A DNA stretch of 64,000 nucleotides from Cunninghamella blakesleeana. Taxonomy: Eukaryota > Mucoromycota > Mucoromycetes > Mucorales > Cunninghamellaceae. The notes under the pieces were generated by a model. The model saw only the letters and a program-made list of their open reading frames with translations. It did no database searches and was not told where the DNA came from. The position numbers and the translations under genes are program-made. The stretch lies in contig JAFCIZ010000008.1 in NCBI GenBank assembly GCA_017871115.1, forward strand, positions 1,116,001 to 1,180,000. The letters are read 5' to 3'. How positions within the stretch are numbered: the first letter of the stretch is position 1; each line of letters begins with the position of its first letter. This document shows, one piece after another, positions 22,502 through 34,552 of the stretch.

Positions 22502-23431
22502 TTAAATCTTTTGCATAGCAGCAATATCAACGGATTGAACGTAATCTTCTAAAGCTTCGATTTGATCAGTTAAGTCATCCATAGTAACCTTATCATCTTC
22601 AACAACACAGTTGATTTGAAGTTTCTTGATACCGAAACCAATAGCAACTAATTGATGACCACCCCATAATAAACCGTCCATAGTAATAGCCTTGACACCA
22701 GCAGTTAATTCGTCCATGTTGGTTTCATCATCCCAAGGCTTAACTTCAAGAGTAACGGTAGTCTTAGCAACTGGCTTGGGCTTGGCAGCTTTCTTAGCAT
22801 TGTATTCAGCAATACGTTGAGCCTTGATTTTTTCAGCTTCTTCATCAACTTCTTCATCATCAGAACCAAAGAAATCAACATCGTCATCATCTTCTTCAGC
22901 GGCAGCGGCAGGAGCAGCGGCAGGAGCAGCAGCAGCCCTATTTTATAATAAAAATAAATAAAGAAATAAATAAATTTATATATGAAATAAGAATGAGTAA
23001 ATAAATGACTATTCCTCTTTCGCACTTGCCATCACCCTTAAACGTTTTTTATTTTTATTATTTATATAAAACTTACTTGGCGGTTAAACCTTGGACAGCA
23101 GCAATGTGCTTGTACCATCTAGCTAAATGAGGATAAGCAGTGGCATCAGGACCTTCAGGGAGAGCTTCAAAGACAGCTTTGTCAGCATCAGAGGCGTCGC
23201 TACTATTTACGCGTTAAATAAAATAAAAATAATATTTTTTTTGTTGAGTATATAATATAAATACAAATATAAAAAAAAGCTTATCGTATTTTAAACCAAC
23301 TGTTCATTTCTTCATTTTTAAATAAATAAATTAATAAATTAATATATAAATTACCCCTTGACATAAGAGACGTTTTCAAAGAAACCATTAAGGATCTTGT
23401 TAGCTAAACCGGATTCAAGAGAGAAGGACAT
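22502..23431 (-). CDS. TEF5: Translation elongation factor 1-beta (eEF1B alpha-type GEF)
   Basis: Three exons on minus, 23355-23431, 23077-23202 and 22502-22937, give 212 aa. It is the guanine nucleotide exchange factor that recharges eEF1A with GTP in cytosolic translation. The N-terminal GST-like part includes [18 protein letters not shown]. An Ala-rich then acidic linker follows ([16 protein letters not shown]; the [11 protein letters not shown] stretch is diagnostic), then the catalytic domain ([33 protein letters not shown]). It ends [12 protein letters not shown], a typical family terminus. Length matches yeast Tef5 (206 aa). The codon choice looks more regular than in neighbours, as expected for a highly expressed gene. 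Confidence 0.96.
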
Positions 23432-23941
23432 GATATATTATTTACTATGAAGTTGAGAGAAAAGAAAAAAAAAAAAGAGGAAGGGAGGGAAAAAAAAGAA
23501 AATTATTTTTTTTATAAAAAATACTCGAAAAAAATTTTCAAAATTTTTTTTGAGTTCCGCATTAAAAAAATAATAGCAGTTTATGGATTAAGTTTCTTTC
23601 GATCAAGATATATATATGGTTTTTGAGATTTTCTTTTTTTTTTTATGGTTATTATTTTAAATAGTAATATATCTATATATATATATATGCATATATATAT
23701 GTATATAATGTTTTTACTTTTACTTTTTATTTATATGGTGTACGTATATTATTAAAGTCTACTTAAATAGGTATTTACTTTATTTTATAATTTTTTATCA
23801 TTGCAAATACTAAGTGGCTTAGTTTCAATTTTTATAAAAAAAATATATTGCTTTTTTTTCTCTTTCTTTCTTTCTTTTTCCTTTTGCCTTTTTTAACTAT
23901 AGCCTATTTTTATATTTTTATTATATTTGACAGCATATATC
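23432..23941. other. Divergent promoter region
   Basis: Shared upstream DNA of eEF1B-beta (minus) and a small basic protein (+). It has pyrimidine tracts next to both starts and a TA microsatellite near 23673-23705. Confidence 0.5.
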
Positions 23942-24223
23942 ATGGGAAGAAGCGCAAAATTTTATAAACGACCTAATAAAAAAGAAAAAGAAGCACTTAA
24001 TATAAAAAAAGTAGAACAAGCTATCAACAAAAAATCACAGGAAGAAAAAAAGAAACAAACAACTGTACAAAAAGCAGCTACAGCTATATCAAATTTAATG
24101 GATATTGATACTAATGGAAAAAGTAGTATTAATAAGAAGCAAAGTAATGATAATGAAGCACCTGATTATGTAGACTTATTAACTAAAAAGAAAACCTATA
24201 AACGCATCCCAAAACGTAAATAG
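23942..24223 (+). CDS. Small basic conserved-type protein (MGRSAKFYKRP start)
   Basis: One exon of 93 aa starting at the only in-frame ATG. It begins MGRSAKFYKRPNKKEKEALN, continues with a Lys/Glu/Gln-rich helical part, and ends YVDLLTKKKTYKRIPKRK. The very basic ends suggest a nuclear or nucleolar RNA/ribosome-associated protein, but I cannot name a family with confidence. Low complexity and intron absence are the only oddities. Confidence 0.7.
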   Translation: MGRSAKFYKRPNKKEKEALNIKKVEQAINKKSQEEKKKQTTVQKAATAISNLMDIDTNGKSSINKKQSNDNEAPDYVDLLTKKKTYKRIPKRK

Positions 24224-25026
24224 TCTTTATTTTATTTTTTATGCATCCTTTTTTATAATAATCATCTGTATTTATATAATTTTTTTCATCCTATAATAAT
24301 AATAATAATAATATATACGTATATAATATATATTAATAAATTTGATTATTATTTATATATATACCCATTTATTTACATAACAATTATATTTTGAGTGGAT
24401 TATAAACTTTAAAATTTTGTTAGATATGCATAGCGGATTTTAAAATATATGCAGCAGCTGTTTGATTTTTTTAAAAGCTTAATTTAAACTTCTTTCTCTT
24501 TTCTTTCTTGAATCTACTTTAGATGAACATATAGCATTATAAAGTGATGTCGTAAAAATAAAATGTTTATGGCAAAAAAAAAAAAAAAAAATACCATAGG
24601 ATACCTTCCAATTTTGTTTTTTTTTAAAATTTCCAAGGTATTCTACCTATTTTATTTTCGTTCTATTTTCACATCTATTTGCCATAAAAATATGCATTTT
24701 AAGATGAATAATATATTCAATGGTTATAAAAGAAAGAATATCATTATTTTTCATATTCATTCATCGATTAAAGACACTTTTAATTTTTTTTTTTTTTCAT
24801 AATAAATATCAAAAAAAAAACCTAGACTATTTTAAAAATAGAAAATTAAAAACCTTCAATGTGAAAATCATCTTTTTCTCAGATGAATACATATATACTA
24901 AGATTTCAATAATAAAAAAGTAATTTTACATTATTATTTTTTATGGTATTTTTAGAAAGAGATATTTCATTTTATTTTTTATATTAAAAAAAATAATTCA
25001 TAGTACGAATATGTGTGAAGGTATGT
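24224..25026. other. Convergent intergenic region
   Basis: AT-rich DNA between the 3' ends of two converging genes. The short open frames here are Phe/Lys/Ile-rich noise. Confidence 0.5.
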
Positions 25027-28000
25027 TTACATAAAGTACATAACCTTTTGAAGCTCAGGCTTGACAACAGCAAAGCTAGCTAATTGAGCTTCACTATCCA
25101 AGGATTCACTAGTAGCATCGGTATCAGACCAATTTTCACCACGACGATGGAAGCGAGCGCGGGCAGCTACTAAATCAGCATAGTAAGCAGGGGGTACGAT
25201 TGAAACAGAGCGAGTGGCACGACCATAAATGTAACATAAACGGTAAGTTAATTCTTGTAAAGAATCAGGAGTGAACTTGTTATCATCGTAAAGAACATGG
25301 TAATGGGTTGGACGAGATGTACCTTGGAGACCAGCATGAGATTGAAGGTCTAAATAAAATAAAATAAATAAATAAATAAATAATGTCTATCGATATATTA
25401 GTATTGTTATTAATATACTTACAGAAATCAAATTCAAATGGATGAACGATATCAGTATCAACAACGGTACCAGGTAAACAATTGCCAGTTCTATCAGCAT
25501 CACGTTGTTCAACAGGGAAGAAACGAGCATGGTGACGTTTTTGTACAACAACAAAAGTCAACTTGGGTTTGTAATCCTTATCCAGAGAAGTACAGGCAGC
25601 ACGGATGGCAGCGATTTCACCATTCAATACTTGTTCAAATTGACCTTCAGAGACACCATCACGATAGAAGAGAATACGTGCAGGTTTTTGGCCACAGGAT
25701 TGATAGAAATTCTTTAATAATTCACGAACCATGTTGGCAAGATCAGCAATAATTTCAGTACGATTAGCTTGGACACGAATAGCGGAACCATAACGAGAAG
25801 CAAATGCATCCATACTAGCAGTAAGAGCAGCTACGGAGGGTCTGTTCATATCACCAGGAGCAGGATGTGTGACATCAGCACCAAAGACGATGGTTGGGAT
25901 TTCTGAAATGAATGGAATTTGAGTACGTTCCAAGATTAAATTGATACCACCAAGTTTCATGTTGACTTTAAGACAGACATTAGCACAGTATTGTTTCTTG
26001 GCATCGGCAATATGTCTACTTTGTACACATTGAGTAGGGACACCAATGATAGTATCAGAGACACGTTTAATTTCAGCATAAAGACCAACACCAGTGTTAG
26101 GTAAAATACAAAAGACCAATTGAGGTTGAGCCTTAGCAGCATTACCAGCCTTTAACCATGCTTCCTTTAACGTACGTTCAATATTACCTTGAGGGTCAGC
26201 ATGGGTGATAGGTGGTTGGCGGTTTACGACGTCCATACCGGTATCAACAAAGGTTTGACAAAGTTCACGAATGAAACGATGAATGGAACCATCGTTCAAA
26301 TTGGGAGTGAAATTAACAACAGACCATGAGCCAAGGCGAGCACCTTTAGAAACTTTTTTACCACGTAAATTCCAAGCACCATCACGAGGAGCAAAAGTAG
26401 GTTCTTGTGAGCTGGGAGCATAAGAGATCTTGGGAGTACTCAAGACGCGAGCATTAATCATGGCCATTTCAGGCTTAATAGTGACACCAAATTGTTGGAG
26501 GTAAGGGTTGGATTTGTATTGTAACAAATTGATACCTTGAGTGATCTTGTTAGCACGAACGTTAGGTTTTTGACAAGTGAATTTGATCATTTCAGCGGTT
26601 TGTTTTTCGTTGAGCTTCTTCATATGACGTTGTCCGGCAACTACTTCACAGACTTCCATAGGTAAGAAGATATCTTTCTTGACAACAACACAAGGTAAGA
26701 AGGGATAAGCTAAGCGTTTGTTATAGTGTTTGCCAAAGTATTGAGCAACTGATTGTTCATTGCCATTTTCATCCTTGAAAATAGTCTTTTCAGCAGAGCT
26801 AGGAGTTAACTTGTTGATCTTGTATTTCAAACGTTTTTCAGCACCACGATGAACAACAACAATCTTCAAGTTCTTGAGGACTTTTTCTAATTTTTGGTGA
26901 TCACGATCAGGAATACCACGACGTAAGTCATCAATGGAGCGACGACCAAGAATCTTGGCAACAATTTCAGGAAGAGGTCCAGATTCATAGAAAGCAGTAG
27001 CGCTTACATCAACATTGATCATCATCTTACCTATTTATATAAATCATAAAAATGTAAAATAAAAATAATCATGATTAATATATGTTATCACGATGGTATT
27101 TGTGCTTTTATTATATATTTTTTTTACCTTGAGTAGGACGAGCAGATTGATAATAACCTTGCCATACTTCAGCACCATTAGGAAGGGGACGAGAATCTTG
27201 ATTAATGAAGAATGAGCGACCAACAGTAGAATAAAGCATACTAGGCATATGGCGAATCAAAACATCCAAAACCATAATGGCTAGAATTACAATAATAATA
27301 ATAATAATAATAATAATATAGAAAGGTATGTATTAATATGTATAGTTTAAATTAGTATTATTTTAATTATGAGTATGAGTATATTGATTGCAATGGTTAT
27401 TATTTTATTACCAGATAAACAGTTAGCAGTGACGCCAATTTGGCTATCCAAGAAGCGTTGTAATTCAGCCATGTTAATAATACCAACAGGTTTAATGTTG
27501 ATCTTAAATTGTCCACCAGAACGTTTGCCTTCTTGTAAACTGATCTATAAAACACGTGAAAATAAGCATAAGCATAAACGTAAACATAAAAATAAGTAAA
27601 TAAAAGCCAGAGTGTTATAAAATGAAATATATGTAGATCAATCGATCAATGAAAAACAAGTATATAAAATATATAAGGGGAGAATGAATAAATAAATAAA
27701 TGGTTATGAAATAATGATAAAATTAATAGCAAAAAGTATTAAATTGATTTCAATACTGATAAGGATAAAGCAGTCAAAAATAATAAAAAAAGCTTAGATA
27801 GGGGGAGTGCATACATTTTTCTAATAAGCCCAAAAAAATCAAAACAAAACAAAAAAGATGTATACCGTATTATATATACTAGTTTTAAATCATCTTACTT
27901 CAAAAGAAATACCAGCATCATTATCACCACACTTTAAAGGTTTGGGAGAGAAAAGATTATGGCGACCATCAAAAATAGCTTTAGTACCATTAAGGAAGGT

Positions 28001-28204
28001 TTGGCCTGTGGTTTCTTCAAAAGCTTGCCATACTTTACGATAAACAGCTGGTGGAGCGCCATCAGGTTGAAAAGTTACATGAAGATGTTGAATATTTTGT
28101 GTGGGAAGAGTAATGACTTCAAAAAAATTACTACGAACCCGTACAATTTTACCACTTTTACCTGGCCCAGGTCTTAATACAAATTGTGTAAGTTCACGAG
28201 ACAT
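25027..28204 (-). CDS. Argonaute (PAZ-PIWI) RNA-silencing protein
   Basis: Five exons on minus, 27899-28204, 27412-27544, 27128-27280, 25423-27030 and 25027-25349, give 840 aa. Argonaute binds small RNAs and cuts or represses matching RNA. The N domain is followed by the linker ([16 protein letters not shown]), the PAZ region ([36 protein letters not shown]), MID ([20 protein letters not shown]) and PIWI. Slicer residues are Asp583 ([12 protein letters not shown]), Glu623 (TEIIADL), Asp655 ([11 protein letters not shown]), and a fourth position equivalent to His807 of human AGO2 that is Asp ([13 protein letters not shown]), giving DEDD. The protein ends in MYFM, like the MYFA end of animal Agos. 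Reading phases agree at all four introns; intron 1 is about 350 bp, long for this window. The gene should be slicer-competent. Confidence 0.96.
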
Positions 28205-28389
28205 ATTAAAAAAGAATTATAAAATATAACCGTGAAATATAAAAAAAATAAAAAAAGGAAAAGGATGGGAAAAATAAATATCAAACGAATTTATTTATAA
28301 ACAAAGAAAAAAACGGCTGAGTATGAAATTTTTATTTTTTTAAAGATAATGGTTGGTTTATATTAAAATCATAAATGAAATAAAATAGC

Positions 28390-31300
28390 TTAACCTAAAA
28401 TACGTGAAGTATACCCAATAGATTCGTCGTCTTCTTCACCACCAAAGTAATTATTTGTTGAAGAAGATAAAGAGCCACGATTGGAATTTTGTAATAAAGC
28501 TATAGAAGGAGTTACATAGGATGAATACTTGAATGTATTTGGAATAAATATATCGTCTGGTAATATACGAATAAACATCCCAAAAGGAATAGAAAAAAAT
28601 CCAAGTATAATACTTAAAAACCATTTTGATTTATCCAAAGGAGTTGTTTGGAATGCTGTACCACCATATTCAACAATTAAAATTTGTCCAATGATACATA
28701 TACTGATTATAACAATGAAAAATCTATTTTTTGTTATACCTTTTACTATATTAAACCCATTATCAATTCTTCTACAGCTATAATTAATATGAAAGATAGA
28801 GTAAAAATAAAAATAGAATAAAGTTAGTATTTACATAAATAGATAATATATATATGTATATATATATATGTGTGTGTGTGTGTGTATATGTGTGTATGTA
28901 TGCATGTAAATATGTACAATGAAAAAAATAAAAAAAGTAGTAATGAAGAAAATAAATGCGATTATATATTTATGGATAAATGTTCATTGACTTACTTGAC
29001 TTCATTAAATAATTGGCAAAATACAAATGTGGTGAATACAACAGTTTGTAAAGTAATAGGATCTTGGATCTGTAAAACATTGGTATATAATAACGAGGTC
29101 ATGATAGCAATTTGATAAATGGTTTGACCAATAATCATTTTCCACATACAAGGAGTTATCAAAGGTGACGATCTAGGTTCGGGGACTCGTTGTAGTAAAG
29201 TAGGTGTAGGAGGATCTGTTGCAAGAGCCAAAGCAGCAAATGTATCCATGATTAAATTAACCCATAATAATTGTACAGCAGTTAAAATTGATTTTTGTTC
29301 ATGACTTGTAATAGCGGAAACAATAGTTAATAAAACAGCAGTAATATTGACAGTTAACTGAAATTGGAGAAATTTTTTAACAGAATCATTAACACATCTT
29401 CCCCAAGATATAGCGTTCACAATACTTGAAAAATTATCGTTCATTAAAATAATACTGGAGGCCTCTTTTGCTACTTCTGTACCAGAAAGACCCATACTAA
29501 ATCCAACATCAGCTACTTTTAATGCAGGTGCATCGTTGGTCCCATCACCTGTTACTGCTACAATATCACCTTGCGTTTTTAATGCTTGAACTAAAAGACG
29601 TTTATCTTCAGGGCTAGATCGAGCCAAGACACGTAAATGGGGTAAAAGACTTTTCCGTAATTCGGGGCTTAATTTTCTGAACGTTGGACCATCCATTGCT
29701 AAATCACCATAACCATAAATACCACATTTTCTTGCTATGCTTTTAGCTGTAATCATATTATCGCCAGTTACCATTCGGACACATACACCTGCTTGTTGAC
29801 AGTCCAATACAGCTTGTTTGACGCCAGCTCTTAAAGGGTCTTCAATCCCAACAATACCTAGCATAGTAAATCCACCTTGATAAATAGCATCTTGTAAGGA
29901 CCAATCGGATGGCCAAGTGTCGTAGTCACGATAGCACATAGCTATGGTTCTTAAGCATCTACTCCCATAAGTTTGAATAATTTTGGTTAATCGGATATGG
30001 TTATGTTCTGTCATGGCTCTTGATTTAATATGATATCGATCAGTTTCACTATCGGCATTAAATGAAGGATTGTTATTATAAGAAGGATCATGCATGGATA
30101 AAATAGAAGAGCATTTGGATAACAACACTTCGGTAGCGCCTTTGATATGTAATCGGTACACGTAACGTTCTTTCTTTTCATTATTGGTATTATTGGATTT
30201 ATCTTTTACTAATACACGGATGACAGTTCCCATAGCCTTTGTTGTTGAATCAAAGGGATAAACTTGTTCTACAGGCCAGCAAGCACGTAAACATTCGAAT
30301 GGTTCAGAATCTAAACAATGTCTTGAAAAATGAAGAATAGCTGTTTCAGTTTTATTTCCAACTAAAGTGGTATCACCTTTATCTGCTGTAGAAAGTCTAA
30401 AAGCGGTTGAATTCACGGCAATAGCTTGATTGATAAAACATCTTACAGGAAGTGGAATTCGGCGCCGAATATCGGGTAAATCAGTTAAATCTGTACGATA
30501 AACAGGTGGGTCTTTCATAAAACGAAAAGAAGAGCCAAATGTACCAGCCACTACAGTCATCTTGTTTTGTGTTAAAGTACCCGTTTTATCAGAACATATA
30601 GTTGTTGCATTGCCCATAGTTTCACAAGCTTGAAGAATTCTTACTAGATTGTTTTCTTTAAGCATACGTTGCGTAGCATAGGCCAAAGCTATATATATAT
30701 ATATATATATAAAAGAAAACAAAATAATGGTCAGTTTTAAATTTTTATTTTATATCATCATCATGATTATTATTATTTATTATTAATCTATATTTACCTA
30801 AAGTAACAGCTAAAGGGAGACCTTCGGGAACAGCCACAACCACAACAGTAATAGTTGTAATAAGGATTTGGGTTAATTGAGAAATGATTTCAGTAGGATC
30901 AATTGAAGGCGATTGTTGCAAGTAACCAAAAATGGATCGAATGGTTAAAATCATGAATAAAAACCCAGCAGCACAAAGTCCTAACTTTGCAATATTTTCG
31001 GCCAATGTATTTAATTTTTCTTGTAAAGGTGTAATTTCAGATTTAACACGAAGTGCCATTAATGTCCTACCATGAAAAGAATGAGGTCCAACGGCTGTCA
31101 CCATATAAGTACAGATACCTTCCAATACTTTACTACCAGAGACTAAGAAAGGGTCAGGAAGTTGTTTTTGTTCATTTTGTTGTTGTATCATTGATTGATT
31201 GTAATGCATCGCATTAGTAGGATGATGATGATCGTCAATAGCAATTAAAGGTTTTTGTTGTTCCAAAGTAGCAGTAGTATTAGTGTAATGATGATGAATG

Positions 31301-32455
31301 TTGTTTTTTGATTCTAAAAAAATGTTTTGTTTTAATTCTATACATTGCTGCCAAGTTGCTTTTCTAACTGCATCTGATTCACCAGTAGAAGCTGATTCAT
31401 CGCATTTTAAATTATGACCTTGAATAAAAACACCATCTGCAGGGATAATATCACCAGGTTCTAAAGATAAAACGTCACCCACTTGAATATCATGGATAGG
31501 AATAGAGCATTGTTGACCAGATCGTACAGCCTATGAATAGTTAAAAAGGTGTTTATATGATTGATTAGTAATTTTTTATTATTAGCTCTTAAATATATAT
31601 ATCACTTACATAAACATATCTTTCTTCTTTTTTTGCATTTAATTTTCTAAATTGCTTTTCTTTTTGATAATCATTAACACTTCCAACGACAACTACTAAT
31701 ACAACGGCCACGATGATAGCCACACCTTCGACCCATTTTACTCCAGGGATTTTATTTCCATTTGCATCTAATTCTACAATTGTTATATCTTCGTAAATAC
31801 CAACGCTAAAAGAAATAATGGCTGATATTGTTAATAAAATCTATTAGAAAGAAAGGGAGAGAGAGAGGTATGGGATCAATTAATATTTTTTCATCCTGTT
31901 GTAGTTTTATTTTATTTATTTATTTATTTTTACCAAAGTTTTATCTTGGAAAGCATTCCACATTAATTGTAAAAGCGAATTACTATTTATATCGGGTAAA
32001 ATGTTTGAACCATATACGTATTTACGTTGTACAAAACGCGGAGAGCATAGAGGTGAAGTTGCTGTTGATGCTACATTTGTGAATATAGGGGTGGTTGTAT
32101 CAGAATTAAAATCGTTATCTATTTCATCATTATTATTTTCATCTTTTTCGTCTTTTTCTTTTTCTTGCTGTTTTTGTTGTTGTTCTATTTGATCTATATT
32201 AATAGAAGGTAAATCCAATTCGTTTTCTTGAATACCGAGTGATAAATGGGAATGTAAACCACGAGCTAACCCTTCTACACCAAATAACTGCTGTAAAAAT
32301 TCTAAATCTTTACGATCTACAAGTGAAGTTAATTGCTGTATAGTAAATGCAAAAGGGTTTTTAATATCATGATGAGGTAAACGTATCATATCTATCATGG
32401 TTGAAGGTGAGGTGGAAGATTGTTCAATAGGTTCATATTTATATTCATTGGTCAT
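28390..32455 (-). CDS. PMC1: PMCA/Pmc1-type P-type Ca2+ ATPase
   Basis: Five exons on minus, 31934-32455, 31610-31841, 30798-31530, 28996-30688 and 28390-28777, about 1188 aa. It exports Ca2+ from the cytosol across the vacuolar or plasma membrane. Motifs in order are STGESDAV (actuator), VAVPEGLPLAVTLALAYAT (M4), ICSDKTGTLTQNKM (phosphorylated Asp at about 529), VTGDGTNDAPALK (hinge), and C-terminal membrane segments (NCRRIDNG, VEYGGTAFQTTPL). The last exon is spliced from AA|GTAAGT at 28996. The C-terminal tail after the last membrane helix is short, with no obvious calmodulin site. Exon 2 carries an apparent one-base insertion in an A4 run at 31809-31812. The start of the exon reads ILLTISAIIS, and the PMCA-like LALGIYEDI continues in another frame. 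So the gene is either broken by one base or the base is an assembly error. The rest looks under selection. Confidence 0.9.
28862..28906 (+). repeat. (TA)n/(TG)n microsatellite in an intron
   Basis: Alternating TA and TG dinucleotides inside the last intron of the calcium ATPase gene. Confidence 0.85.
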
Positions 32456-33045
32456 TACTGATAAATAATAAAAAATTGATAATAATATAATAGTTTAAAG
32501 GAAAGAAGTATTATATTATATAAAAATAAAGAAAGGAATGGGTTGGGTAAAGAAAGAAAGTAAGAAAGAAAGGAATGGGTTAAAAAATAATAATAATAAT
32601 AAGAATAAAAAAAAAAAAAACGATGTATACGTTCTATTAATTAATAAAGAGTGAAGAAAAAGAAAAAGAAAGAGAGTAAGTGAAAAAAAAAAAAAGGTTG
32701 TCAATTTTTTTTTAAGGAGTAGTTTAAAGCATATGAGTCTGCGGAGTTAACTTTCTGCAATCAATTAAATATAAAAGAGGGGGAAAAAAGAAGAGAATAT
32801 AATATATAATGATATTATTAAACAATATATATAAATTAGATGTATAGGTTTATTTTATTTTATTATTGATATATAAAAAATGTTTATATATATAAATATA
32901 TATAAATTATACTAAAAAAGTTCAATCTATTTACAAATAATAAAAAGTTTAAAATCATTTTAAATTAAAATTTTATATAAATAATAATAATAATAATAAT
33001 TGTAATAATAATTTTTTGGGTATAATCATCATGGTCCTTCTTCTT
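32456..33045. other. Promoter region of the calcium ATPase gene
   Basis: Purine-rich on + (pyrimidine-rich on the coding strand) next to the start, then AT-rich DNA to the 3' end of the next minus-strand gene. No gene seen. Confidence 0.5.
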
Positions 33046-34233
33046 TTAAGATGTTTCTGCTGTTTCAAGACTAACTTCAAATCTTCCTTTTTTAATAACA
33101 CAGCAAGATTGCTGTTTTCTTAATGGGTTATTTTCTGATTTTTTTAAACAGTCATTTGATGTGGTATTCATTTTTCTTAATTCATATAATACATTAGGTA
33201 TATCCTCTTTATGTTCGTTATCTTCTTCTTCATGGTTTTGTTTTTGTTCTGTTGATGGTAAATGTTGTTGTTTTAATTTACAAGGAGTGGCGGTGGTGGC
33301 AGTGGTGGTTGGATCTTTCCAAAATTCAAAATCCCAAATATGAGGTAAATGTCTTTTAGAATGTCGGTGACTGTAAATAGAGGACGAAGAAGTAATCATA
33401 GATAATTTATCATGGTCATCTAAAATGGAATGGTGTTTAGATGATATATGGGAATGATTAAATAGCCATTCATTATTATTATTATTATTTTTATTATTAT
33501 TGTCATCATCATCATTATCAAAATAATGATCATTATCTTCTTCATTGTCTTCATCTTCATCATTATCAGATATAATTTTAATTCCAGCTATATCAGCAAA
33601 TTCTTTAGCAGAAAGATCACCAGAGCATGTGGTCATATTAGATGAAGAATGAATAGTAAGATAATGTTGTTGTAACTGATGGTCAATATCTTGTTCATTT
33701 AATGACAAAGTTGATGTATTTCTTTTTTTTTCTTTTTCTTCAGCATCGATATCATCATTTTCCTCTTTTTCTTCGTGATGAGGTTGCACCAGTGTCGTAG
33801 TAGCGACTGATTTCATATCGGATAGGGAAGAAGGTCTTCTGATCAAGATGCTTGGTAATCCATTTTTTGATGTATGTACAGTTGATAGATAACGTGGATC
33901 ATATTCTAATTTTTCTTTTTTTGAAAAAACAATATCGCTTTGCTGACTTAGGCGTTGTTGTTTTCTTTGTTGTTTATCCTGCTCAATAAAATGAAGTTGA
34001 GGTATTTTATTGTTATTTGTTTCAGTTTCATTTTTAAAAATAACATTTAGTTTTTTAATAGAAACTTTTCTAATAGGCGGTGTTGTTTGTTGTTGTTGTT
34101 GTTTATGATTTAATAGTGAGCTTGTAAATTTATTAAAAAGGCGTGATAGTTTATTAACTGGTTCATGGCTATTTTCATATAATTTTGAAGAGCTACTTCT
34201 ATTACGTTTTAATGAAAACACAGCTAGTGCCAT
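33046..34233 (-). CDS. Unknown low-complexity protein with C-terminal RFxV motif
   Basis: One exon of 395 aa, not recognised. It starts MALAVFSLKRNRSSSS, with a basic N-terminus, a Gln run, a Glu/Asp-rich middle (DNDEDEDNEEDNDHYFDN) and an Asn run. Conserved-looking islands are GLPSILIRRPSSLSDMKS, then SAKEFADIAGIKIIS, then RHLPHIWDFEFWKDP and VIKKGRFEVSLE near the end. GRFEV (33073-33084) fits the RFx[V/I] docking motif read by OSR1/SPAK-type kinases in animals and matches motifs in the kinase at 51.4-55.4 kb. There is no membrane segment. It is probably a regulated, mostly disordered scaffold or substrate; the true function is unknown. It diverges from PI31. Confidence 0.75.
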   Translation of the reverse strand: MALAVFSLKRNRSSSSKLYENSHEPVNKLSRLFNKFTSSLLNHKQQQQQTTPPIRKVSIKKLNVIFKNETETNNNKIPQLHFIEQDKQQRKQQRLSQQSDIVFSKKEKLEYDPRYLSTVHTSKNGLPSILIRRPSSLSDMKSVATTTLVQPHHEEKEENDDIDAEEKEKKRNTSTLSLNEQDIDHQLQQHYLTIHSSSNMTTCSGDLSAKEFADIAGIKIISDNDEDEDNEEDNDHYFDNDDDDNNNKNNNNNNEWLFNHSHISSKHHSILDDHDKLSMITSSSSIYSHRHSKRHLPHIWDFEFWKDPTTTATTATPCKLKQQHLPSTEQKQNHEEEDNEHKEDIPNVLYELRKMNTTSNDCLKKSENNPLRKQQSCCVIKKGRFEVSLETAETS

Positions 34234-34552
34234 GAATCAAAAATACTTTATTTTTGTAAATGGAATGATTAAATATGTATAAATTGATACAGTAAAAATA
34301 ATAATAGTATATATAAAAAAGTGAGGAGAAGAGAAAAAAAGGGAAAAAGGAAAAAAAAAAAAAAAGAATGAGAAAAAGGCAAAAGGTTTATAAAACATTT
34401 TAATTTTTTTTGGTGTTACCTGCGCAATGCAGAGGCATCCGACGGAATTTTAATTTTTTTTGGTTTCCTAAGAAAAAACGTAAGCCATGCGGTACAACTA
34501 TTATTACGTTTCTTTTTTTTTTTATTTTTATTTTTTACATTATTAATATAAT
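34234..34552. other. Divergent promoter (RFxV protein / PI31)
   Basis: About 320 bp shared by two divergent starts. A GC-richer patch around 34420-34490 (CTGCGCAATGCAGAGGCATC; AACGTAAGCCATGCGGTAC) stands out from the AT-rich background and could hold regulatory sites. I cannot assign a factor. Confidence 0.45.

Noticed and set aside
24563..24923. Two overlapping ORFs rich in Phe, Lys and Ile
   Set aside because: Typical noise in AT-rich 3' flanks; overlapping in two frames.
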